From NCBI GenBank assembly GCA_905178155.1, contig CAJINV010000002.1:3231515-3295514 (forward strand): a DNA stretch of 64,000 nt, in the 5' to 3' direction. Each line of letters opens with the position of its first letter. Position 1 is the first letter of the stretch. This DNA is from Amoebophrya sp. A120 (lineage: Eukaryota > Sar > Dinophyceae > Syndiniales > Amoebophryaceae). The translations under genes were made by a program, and so were the position numbers. This document shows positions 33,397 through 43,800 of this stretch, one piece after another. The notes under the pieces were generated by a model. The model did no database searches. It was not told where the DNA came from and saw nothing but the letters and a program-made list of their open reading frames with translations.

Positions 33397-34583
33397 ATGG
33401 CGAAGAAGCAGCTGCAGCCGCGCACTGAGGACCGCACCGTCCACGTGCACAAGCTGGTCTACAAGGTCCAGTTTAAGAAGCGCGCCAAGCGGGCTATCTC
33501 GGAAATCAAGAAGATGGCGACCAAGTGCATGGGCACCTCCGATGTCCGCATCGACACCAAGCTGAACAAGCACATCTGGAACAAGGGTATTTATATACTT
33601 TTGTTTTTGTTCCTTTTCATTCTGCATGTACACTTGCTTGATCGCGCACGACAGATTTAGATTTTATTGCTTGATTGCGCATGACAGAGTTAGATTTTAC
33701 ACTACTCGCGGGTTGCTGGGTCGTGCCATAATTCTTGAGAGCTGTGCAGTCTTTGAAGATGAGAGCCGCTGAGAGTAGTTGTTGTGATATTTTTTGCTCT
33801 TCGGTACTTCGTGCAGCATGCTGTCATGATGAGACACAATCGATAACAGAAATCCAACGCTGAGGCGCCATTTTGGTGCTGATGCGGATTTCGAATTTTG
33901 AGCTTTTTAACCCTGACTTTCACATGTTGTATTGCGTGAGCAGCAAGAGGACAAACGCCAGCGACCCGGGAGCCTGTGCGTGACAAATTTGTGCATCTGC
34001 TGTAGTACTGGTGTTGGCCCTTCGAAATTTGTCATGCAAACAGTGCCACATAGCAGCGGCTGGATTTGGGGTTTTGCATGACAAATGAGGGGGAGGGGGC
34101 ATTGTGCACTGTCATAACCAAACATGATGAGACACAATCGACTAAACAGAAATCCAACGCTGAAGCGCCATTTCGGTGCTGATGCGGATTTCGAATTTTG
34201 AGCTTTTTAACCCTGATCAACACATGCTGTTAGCATGTCATGTCTTGAGCAGGAATTATAGAGCGAACAGGAGTGGTTCAAGTAGAAAGCAACAACTCTT
34301 GAGGCGGCATTACAAAGAACCGACTACCTGTAACCTTCGAGTGCGAAAAAAATGCATGACAAAACCGCTTTCTGATGCGTGAACTGCATTTCACCAACCT
34401 CCGCAATCGATTATTTGGAATTCCACAGGTATCCGCAACTTGCCGCGTCGCGTTCGCGTGCGATTGTCCCGCAAGCGTAACGAAGACGAGGACGCTAAGG
34501 AAAAGATGTACACTTTGGTGCAGCACGTACCGGTTGACACCTTCAAGCGCTTGGAGACCGAGGCCGTCGGCGATGATGCCTAA
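33397..34583 (+). CDS. RPL31: 60S ribosomal protein eL31
   Basis: Two exons, 33397-33586 and 34429-34583 (345 nt, 114 residues), a normal eL31 length. Hallmarks are [37 protein letters not shown] and, in exon 2, [20 protein letters not shown] followed by [17 protein letters not shown]. eL31 is a large-subunit protein near the polypeptide exit tunnel. The intron has a conventional donor (AAGG|gtattt) and acceptor (ttccacag|GTATCC), interrupting the Gly of NKGIRN. Coding exons contain no introner, in contrast to the neighbouring genes. Confidence 0.97.
33587..34428 (+). other. GT-AG intron of eL31 containing introner debris and duplications
   Basis: 842 bp. It holds a 31-bp imperfect tandem repeat (33636-33666 and 33669-33699) and a 107-bp direct repeat (33824-33930 and 34123-34230). 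Between the latter lies a 5'-truncated family E element ending GTGCACTGTCATA at about 34116. Splice sites lie outside all of these. Confidence 0.85.
33824..34230. repeat. 107-bp direct repeat flanking a truncated family E introner
   Basis: Copies at 33824-33930 and 34123-34230, differing at a few positions, are spaced about 300 bp apart. Their 3' parts (AATTTTGAGCTTTTTAACCC) resemble a decayed family F terminus. Confidence 0.75.
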
Positions 34584-35492
34584 GTAGCTACTTCGAGAAA
34601 GTAGCGGACTTTCAGCTTGTTGAGGGGTTGAAATTGTACTAAGTACTAGTAGGTACCTGTGTTAAAAGAAGATAACAAGACTGTTGTCGGTCATCGCACT
34701 TTCTGAATCTGCTCGAGTGTCTTCTGCTGTCTGCGGACTTCTATATGTGTCGTCGTTCGCGCACGACGCGTGACAGATCGCGTGCACAGTGAAGAATAAC
34801 TCGACTCACATTGAACATTTTATGACCAAATGGACAACATGCGCGTGACTCTGTGGTGACTTCGGAATTCAAAAAAAAGAAAGAGAGCTTTGTTGCAGTG
34901 CGAGCTTAGTGATGGGTCGCAGACTTGTGCAATTCAGGCGCAGGGGACATGTGTTCGTGATCTGTGGATGTCGGTTGCCGTTGCCTTTCCGAAATGGGCG
35001 CGCGAAGATCTCAAATTTTAATTTCTACATAAACGGATATTGTCACCACGAACTTCGTATCATGCCCAAATCGCATGCTTTTTGACGTCGTCATCCTCAC
35101 CAAAATCGCCTTATCAGTTCGTCTCCAAAAACAAATCTGGACCTTGTGCTTCTAGCTAAATCTGGGCGTCGCGCCGGAGGTTTTTGGTTATCTTCGTTCA
35201 GAATGTTGCCTTCACTTTCCAAAACCTTCTGTACTTCCATTTTCTTATCGCAGCTGAGAGATTGAAATAAAGTAGTTTCACAACGTCCTCAGGAGGACGA
35301 CTCTTTCTCTTCTCGAGTGATAACTCCTCGTACCAGAATAATCCCACTTCCCATTTTGTCACCAAAACTACATGTGTATTGAAAAAAGGTAAAGATGATA
35401 AGGTATTTCGTACCATCAACCACTCGATGGTATTGGCAGTAGGTTCATCTCCCGACAACTAGCGACACGTCAGCTAATCCCTAAAAAAAACC
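34584..35492. other. Intergenic region
   Basis: 0.9-kb spacer between eL31 and CFIm25 genes. No introner termini. A short minus-strand frame (35198-35458) has no recognisable features. Confidence 0.55.
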
Positions 35493-37109
35493 ATGACGCT
35501 CCAGCTGACTAAGCACTGGGCCTGCTACCCGCAGGACCAGTATGACACCAAGGTGAAAGCGACGCAGAACCAGGCCATGATGTTTAACCACAGATTAGCC
35601 GCCCAGCAGCGGGCGAAAAAGCTTTTCGGGAAATATAAGCGGGAAGGGATGCAGAAATCCTTTGCGTGCGTTCTAATGTGTTTCAACGCGGAGGGCCATC
35701 CTTGCTTGATTTTGAAGAAGAAAAATGATGGGCGCTTGAAGTTGGTCGGGGGGAAGATAAAAGTCGGCGAGTCCACGGTCGAAAAAGCACTGTACAGAAA
35801 AATGAAAGACATCGTCTTCGGCGGCCCAACGAGCTGCCAGATGGGGGAATTGCTCAGTGTCTGGTATTACAATGATTTAGTACGGTTGATGATATTTTGA
35901 TCCGTTCTGTAAATGCTGCTATAACTATTCTTTCGCGAAATGTTCATGTTGATAAAGGAGCTCCTTTTATTGAGCACGAAATGATCTGAAAACGCAAAAC
36001 TTCGTACTATACGGTCGGCGGCGGGTTGGTGGCTTCTCTTGTAGAAGTTGGCCCTTATACCTGTCCTCCTCTATCCCAATGGTACTAGAGCAAGTTACAA
36101 TGAGATCCTTATATGCTCGGAGTGTGTCCTAGCCGTATCGCTTCTAGGCGCTTTCGTGGCTTCGATTATGCTCAGCTCCTATCCAAAAAGAAGGGCGTCG
36201 AGTGTCTCATACAAGTGGCAAGATCAGATGAACACTGCTTTGATGCTACAAGATTTTAATTCCCAACATATGCAATGTGTGCGAATACAAATTTTATAGT
36301 CTATCTCTATGCAACACAAATCTGCAGGTACCGTCCGAATTTTGATGAGCTTCTTCTGCCCTACCTCCCGCTGCACGAAAACCGACCAAAGGAGCGCGTA
36401 GAGGTGTTATCCTGAGTAAAAACGTACCCACACCATAGTTGTCATGCGACTCTGCATGCTTAAAATGTTTCTCATGCGGAGCCCCATGAGAAGCATTTTC
36501 TAATGCGGTATTGAAATTTGTCATGCTCCAATCAGCACGAGATACTAGATCTGTAATGTTGCTGAACTAGCTCAAACAGCACTACACTACGCGGACAAAC
36601 TTGTCATGCCAAACAACCAAAGCTGGCTGATTTGTCTAGCAGATTCCCCATCCTGACTCTGGTGTGGGTACGTTTTTACTCAGGATAGGTGTACCAAGTT
36701 GTTCTTCCCGAGAAGTGCATACTACAAACCGGGTCGCCATTATGGAGAGAAAAAAGTTTATCACAGTCACTAATTTGCAGGGTTTGCATTACAAATTTTC
36801 TTAGCATCACAAATTTTCCTTGTATTGCAGAAACACTAGGGAAATCCCTGATAAAGTTTGGCTGCGATGCATTTTTACGCATGACAAACAGTTCTGTATT
36901 GCAAAAATGCGCATGAGTGATCGTGACGAACTTTTTTTGTTTGATAGCCATTGGAGGTGGTACCTTTGCACGAGTTGTCGCTGTTGCACAACGAGTGTCC
37001 GATTTTGGCAAGTCTTCCCGCGGCAATATCAAGGTTTGCTTTGAATCGGATGGAGAAAGATACGGAAGCCGCCAGTGGGCTTCCACCCGGGGCGGGGGCG
37101 GCAACGTAG
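35493..37109 (+). CDS. NUDT21: Cleavage and polyadenylation factor subunit CFIm25 (NUDT21-like)
   Basis: Exons 35493-35863, 36328-36407, 36693-36740 and 36952-37109 sum to 657 nt (218 residues; the human protein is 227). The N-terminus begins MTLQLTKHWACYPQDQYDTK. The Nudix fold shows MQKSFACVLMCFNAEGHPCL, LVGGKIKVGESTVEKALYRK (a degenerate Nudix box, as in CFIm25, which binds RNA rather than hydrolysing nucleotides), then WYRPNFDELLLPYLP and the PKERVEVYQVVLPEK strand. The C-terminus has ILASLPAAISRF. CFIm25 recognises UGUA upstream of poly(A) sites as a dimer with CFIm59/68. One intron is conventional GT-AG (35864-36327) and two are introners, one of them just after the conserved KERVEV strand. 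Confidence 0.92.
35864..36327 (+). other. Conventional GT-AG intron of CFIm25
   Basis: Donor GTCTG|gtatta, acceptor aaatctgcag|GTACCG, splitting the Trp of SVWYRPN. 464 bp, no terminal inverted repeats. Confidence 0.88.
36408..36687. mobile_element. Introner, family D, TSD GGTGT
   Basis: GGTGT at 36403-36407 and 36688-36692. Removal joins RVEVY to QVVLPEK in frame, matching the conserved CFIm25 strand; 280 bp. One of four TSDs that permit GT-AG. Confidence 0.94.
36741..36946. mobile_element. Introner, family O, TSD GCCAT
   Basis: GCCAT at 36736-36740 and 36947-36951. Ends TATGGAGAGAAAAAAGTTTA and ACTTTTTTTGTTTGATA. Removal joins TGSPL to EVVPLHE in frame; 206 bp. Only copy seen. Confidence 0.92.
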
Positions 37110-37853
37110 AAGAATTTCGAGCGACAGTTCTGTCGAGGAGGTTGAGCCTTTTGTTCCCTTCTTGTGTGATTTTCTTTCGCGACGCGCAGAGTGCGGATGA
37201 AAATGAACGAGCGAAAAAGAACGAATATCAAAGTGTATCAGTTTCATGGAAAAGAGACATACAAAACAAAGTAGCACAGATGAGGCCATTCTCTCTGGAT
37301 GCAAATAAGGCAACATGTTGACTATAGTTCCCCGAGGATGAAGATTCGTGTTCTCTGATGCGGCGACAGCAGCGCAGTTGCAATTTCGAAGAAGGTTTTA
37401 TGTTCTTCCACGTATGATCGTTGTCAGTTTTACGCCAGTTCGTCGACACCGCAGGATCATTTTCATCAGTCACAGTTTCTGTGCTCTGGATGAGCATTTC
37501 GTCGCGATGTCGTGGACAGACGAGTCAACTTTCATTCAACAGGGTGAGAACCTGTTGGTGCAGCCGCTTGTTTCGTATGAAAATCTACAATTTCAACAGT
37601 CTCACGGAACTTTATTTACAGTGGCACAGTTTCTTCTTTTTTGGTACGCACAGAACGACTGAGACTTTTTGAACACAAGTGTTTACCTATTTTTTTGGTT
37701 GCGCGACAAAAAAATCTTTTCCCGAGAAAAGACGGCACGGGAGATCATCGTCAACTACTTCATCGCATTTCTATCCGCCCAAAAACTCTTTTCTTTTCAC
37801 GGCAAAAAGTTTGTCTTCTACTTAACCCCCGGTTTTTTGGAAAAAGTTTGATA
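37110..37853. other. Intergenic region
   Basis: 0.74-kb spacer between CFIm25 and the giant gene. The frame of the latter is open upstream to 37641 but without an in-frame ATG before 37854. No introner termini seen. Confidence 0.55.
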
Positions 37854-40800
37854 ATGTCCGCCATGTCTACTACTAGTCGGAAAACTCGGTCCCTTCTCAC
37901 CGCCACAAGCGCGAGTGCTTTCACGGTTCGGACGGCGACGTGGTTTCTCGCAACTTCATCTTCATCTTCTCTGAGTAGCAGCTTCAACGGTAGTACTGGG
38001 AGTGCTGCATCAAGAACCGGACAGCACGACATGATATCTTTTGCGGCAGCAGCTGCCGCAGCCGCTGCTGCTGCTTCTTCAACAAGCGGTGCTGCAGCTA
38101 GCGCTGGCAGTCGAGCCCCGATCTACACTTCGACCGGCTCTTCGTCCGCGTCTAGCATCGGCGGGGGAGGTGCTGTACAACCTGGGCGGAAAAAATGGCG
38201 AAAGAGAGGCGGTCGGGGCAATGGGAACAGCGACCGGGGAAGGTCCGCTTCAGTAACTGGGTCAGACGCTGGAGGCGCGGGTGGAGGTCAAACCGCTGGT
38301 GTTCTTGCTGCATCCTCTGCATCACCAGTTTCCCATGCCGACGGGGATGATGGCTGGGGCAGCAAGAATTATCATGCTGCTCCCTACAACTACGCGGACA
38401 CGACACCTGCGAGGCCCCCACACGAGATGAAACAACAACGAAATAAACCACCCAAACGGGGGACCGACTTCTGGGGGTGGTGGGCGCCAACCGAGCAACA
38501 GGCAGCGACGGCGCAAGGCAGTAGTAAACAACAGCAAATGTTGCGCAATACTGCTGGTCTGACCTGGACTCCTAGCCTGCAGTCAACGAGGAATCATACG
38601 CACAACTCTTCCGAACAAGTTTCAAAAAAGCAACCAGACGGCAGTTCGGGATCGGGTCACAAAGGCATTGAAGTCGCACTAGAACATCAACAAGCAGGTC
38701 GTGGTACTACTTCTGTTTCACAGACGTCGCCAAAGACAAGTGCAACAACTGATCTATTCGAGTCACCCAGCGCCGGCACGCTAGCTCCGCAGAACAGCTG
38801 GCGAAGCGAGCAGTCGCTGTCGGCCTCGAGCTTGCCAACCGGCTCGTTTTTAGAGGCGGCAAGCGCGGCACCCACGTTTGAGCACTTCCCGGCAGCTGGT
38901 GTACCGTACCCAAACCTCCATTGCGACGTGCGGTGGTCGCGCCAAGTTTCTGTTGCGAGTCAGCAAGAAAGCCTGCCGGACTCGGTGACCGATGGAGGTA
39001 CTACAGCAGCCGCAGGCGCTATGGGAATGTCAGGATCGAAATCGACAAAATCGAAAAATTTGTGATGCATAAACTCGATGCCAGTTGGAGCCCAGTTTTC
39101 AAGTGGTGCATGACAGATTTTGGCGGTACCTAAATCCAGTTTGTCGTGCTGTTTAGTCAAAGAAGACTGCTCCTGTCGTGCTACTCTGGCAGCGCATTGC
39201 ATACCCCTAGCCAGGCTTACAATCGGTCTCATTTGCCTGCTCCCCAATACAGGTCTCCAGTGCCCTACATTTTATGCATCACAAATTTTTCGATTTTGTC
39301 GATTTCGATCCTGACACTCCCATAGGCGCGGCGAGAACCTCATCTGCCGGTGCCGCACCGCAAGCCCAACAAGCCCTCCAACATCCGCTGCCTTACCACT
39401 GCCAACCGACCGAAAGTGGCACGACAAATCTCGGATCTTCTCTCCGGCAGTACCCCATCTACACACATCTGTCGATGGAGCAGCGGCTTGGAACTCAAGC
39501 TGCGCGTACTTCTACTGGAGCCGGAGCAGTAGGAGATGAACAAGTACCTGTCACTCCATCAAGAAGCGGCCCGGTCGGTGTAGTTTCTTCTATCTCACCA
39601 GGCACACCGACAAATTCTTTCCTTCTCCCCGGCGGCTCAAAACCCGGGACACCGAGTGGGAAACCGCCGCCTCCCCCGATTTTGCCACCCGAGTGTCTAC
39701 CTCGGCTAAATAATCCGGGGGGCGTGGTTATCAAATGCAAAAATGTCTGGGTCTGGAAGGATGCAAGGTTTGTCATGCACATTTTGCATGACTCCTGATG
39801 TCTGCGATGCATGCCCTAGCATCACAGATCTTGTGAGGGCTTTCTGATGCCTATACTGCATGAGAAATGCCCTCTCGCCGTGGCCAAAACCAGACCTCTT
39901 TTGCTGTTCATGCAATACAGATTTTTGGATAATGCAGACGCAGCATCACAAGTTGCATTCTTCCAGACCCAGACATTTTTACATTTGATAGTGGTGCACA
40001 ACACTGGTGCAGCGCCCACGACTCCGGCGTACGTAGATGGAAGTAGCGGTGCTGGTGGGGGTGTTCTTCCTTCTGCAGAGGCCAGCGCAAGAACTACACA
40101 CGACGAACTACAGCAGGAACAACAACCTGTGCCGATTGTGGTTACCACGCCTCCAACTTCGAATGCAGGAGCAGGAGGTAGTAGTTCAAGTTCTTCGCAA
40201 CAGCAGCAGCAGGGACAGGTTTTCACAACAAAATCAGGTCACCGAATCCGAGTCGGCGCTCCTGCACCAGCTGCACACAGTCTACCACAGGCTACAAGTT
40301 CCAGTGGCACTTCTGCGGGAAATAAGGATCAGGATCCTGGTGCTGACGCTGAGGTGCGTACACAGCGCCAGGCACTAGACCAGTGGTGGTTGCAGCAACG
40401 GCGAGCCGGATTATATTCCCAGCAACCTAGGCTCGTGGCAAATCTGGATCTGTCTAGCATGCTAATGTCCACAAAGCCCCCCGAAGAGTTGCAACAGAAT
40501 GGACCGTCGACCACCAGTACAACTAGCGAACAAACCGCGGGACGAGCTCATCTTTCGCAGCAAACAGGAGCTTCCACGCATGACGACACGCAGAATTATG
40601 CGCATTCTCAAATTGCGCATCATTCCTACGATTGGACACGAGAGGACGTGCCCCGTCGTGTTGAAGATCTCAGCAAAGCGTTACGAAACACCAGAAGAGA
40701 TGTCGCCGCTGCTTCCTCGAATGCGGCGTATGCAAACGCGACTGGAACTGCTCAAGAAGGTGGCCACAGTAGCTACTACAAGAACCAGCAACAGGGTGTA

Positions 40801-43800
40801 GCACGTGGGTTTTATCAGGGGAAAGGCATTGTAGGTTCTTCACAGCAGCAGCAGATGCCGACAACCAGCATCGCCAGCGGAAGTGGCACTACAACTCCGA
40901 TTAACAACATAGCCGCTGTTGACATGTCCACGGGGGCGTACGTCAACGCCGTTCCGTACAACGGGCAACAGCAGTCCGTTTTGGATCTCATGACGCAGCA
41001 ACAAATGTTTACCATGCAGCAACAGCAAATGCTGCAGATGCAGCAACAGCAACAAGCCGCGTTGGGTGCTGGAGCCGCGACTGCCACTACTTCTACCGGA
41101 ATGGCTGGTGGAGGTGCTGCTGCTGCTTCCTCTTCTTCTACGTACGTAGGTGCACCCTACGCTAATCCGCAGGTGGCTGTAGTCCCGATGCCAGCAGTTG
41201 TACAACACCATGATCTTGCGGGGGCTAGTACAACAGCTGCGAGCCCGCCTTATCATGGAGCTTACTACGCAGGAGTTCCTGCACCTTCAGTTGCAAGCCC
41301 TCAACATCAAAATGGAACTGCTCCGTTTGTAATGCTACCAACACATCATCATCAGCACTTCTACGCGCTCAGCAACAGTGGCGGAGGTTCCACGACGAAC
41401 GCGGCAGGATCTAGTCCACATGACCACCGGTTCCATTTCGGCGAATCAGAATACGATGAGAATGAGTTTGACGATGAGACGAGAGCGCGGGAACGGTTGG
41501 CGGAAGTGGAAGGGGGCGAGGATGGTTTGGTCGAACCAGATGCAGCAGAACCAGGAACTGTTGGTGCTGCTAAAGAAGCTGCGGCTGGTCGTCCATCCCA
41601 GGAACAAGACGAAGAAGCGCCACAACAAAATCAATCAGACGACATCGAAATCGTGGATGGACTTCAGGGAGCGGACTATGGCGGTTCACGACCAGCAGAC
41701 TCGTCATCGGGCTCATCCTCCTCGTCCTCATCCGGCCCAGAAGCTGAAGGCGATCCGCCTCCGTTTCCGTATCAGCCAGACTCGTATTTCTCCTCCTACA
41801 AAAGGCCCGAGGAAGTGTACCTCGATTTGATCGCTGACAGGGTGAAAAACCTTCCGCGCAGCAAGTCCGCGCCGCCAGGACTTTTTTCATCGAGACTTGT
41901 GGACGAGATGGAAACAGGTAGTTTTGCGAATGGTTTTGGTGGTAATGGTGTCTCTGGAGGAAGAGGGCCGGACCACGACCCGGATGGAGGTCATGATCCA
42001 CCGCCGGATGGCAGTACGGGGCCGAGTGGAGGAGGTGGCAGAACCACCAGCGGGGGCCCATCTTCATCTACATCTCGTCCCTCCCTCCGCCAAGCCAAAA
42101 CAGCGGATGAGCAGCTGTTACGGGAAAATCGGAGGACATCACATCAAGAGCGTGATCAGAAGCAACGTCGTATGCAATGTAAATTATTTCCTGGACATGT
42201 ACAAAATGCATGACAAATTTCGCTAACTTGCAGTGTCCAACTTGTCATGCTAGACTAGGACTGAAGGCAAGGTTTGTCATGCAGAGACTGCATTTGTACG
42301 TGTGCGGGGAATTTACTGTGGATAAGTTTAAGTCGTGGTGGTCCAAAGTGGTGGGAGGAAGAGGACGCACAGGAGTTTTGGGACGATGATGCTTCGAGTC
42401 GGTTGGAATTTAATTTTCAGCAGATGAACCACGGGGTTGAGCCGAACTGGTCTTGGCGCCAACAAGGGACTGCAAATAGTAATACCGGTTGGGTGGACAG
42501 CGGCGCGGGAACATCCACAAGAACCCCGTCTGTTTATCCTGCAGAACAACAGCAGCCGGCGCAAGTAGAAAGACAACTAGCACATCAAGCTTCTGCACTA
42601 CAATCCGGAGGTGGTGGCCGAAATGGTAATAAAGCCTCGAAGGGCAAAAAGCAGGCTGACCAGCAGCAGTGGCAGCCCCGGCAGTGGGCAGCGAGAGCGA
42701 CGGGGGATTACCACCAGCAACAAACAGAGTGGCCACCGGCGTCTTCTGTTGGCCGGGGTAGCGCTAGCGGTTCTGCTTGGTACAAAGACAGTAGTGGCGG
42801 ATATTCTTCGGCACACCACTGGTCCTCTTACCAAGGTGGATATGATGATCACTACACCTCAAGCTACAATTACGACTGGGATAAAGATTGGTGGCGAGGA
42901 TCCTCGTCCCATGACTCCCGCACAGCAGCAGGCAGCTCTTCCTGGGACTACAACAATAATCCGAAAAGCAACAACATTGGTCCGCCAACATCCCAGTCGT
43001 GGCAATCGCAATCCAGTTCGAGTGGGAAGCAACACGGACAATTATCCGATGAGGTTGAGCAAGCGCAGAGTGAACAGGCTGGAAATACAGCAGGCGCGGC
43101 GGGTGGTGCTGTTGGTTTTGAAAATGATCTGAGCAATGATGATGTTGTGGAGGACGACACAAACCCAGAGCTGCAAGACGGTGATCAGGCTGTTGCCGGA
43201 CAAGGCTCCTCCCCGTACGACCGAAAGCGGGACAAGAAGAAGGAGAAGGAAAAGCAGCGACAGCAAGCCCTGAAGGAACATAAGAAGACCAAGGAAGCTA
43301 TCAAATGTGAAAATGTCTGGGTCTGGAAGGATGTAACTTGTGATGCGCATTTCAGAACACACAAAAATCTCTGATGCATAGGCAGCAAAAGCTGCTCACT
43401 TTCTGTCACCAAAGTGGGGGACTTGCCATGCGGACTCGGCATTGCGGAAGCTTCTCGAAACCTGTGATGCTAGAGCTTCCACGCCAGACCTTCTGTGTCA
43501 TGCAGAAACAGCATGACTCTTCCAGACCCAGACATTTTTACATTTGATAGAAGCGGAGAAGTGGGCGCGAATGGAGGCGTTGGGACTGCTTTCCAAGATA
43601 ATTCCTGCCGCGGGTAGTGTAGTCGCAGGAGAAGATTCGGATGCAGCAGCGGTGAACAATCACAATGAAGGTGACAAACCTATGATTTTTCCCGATCCTG
43701 CTGGTGCTTCTAGCGGTCCAAGCTCTCTTATCACCAGCTTGCCGAGCGCGCTTGCAACTACTCGTCTTGAGGTGGGAGACACATCTTCACCGGCGCCCGA

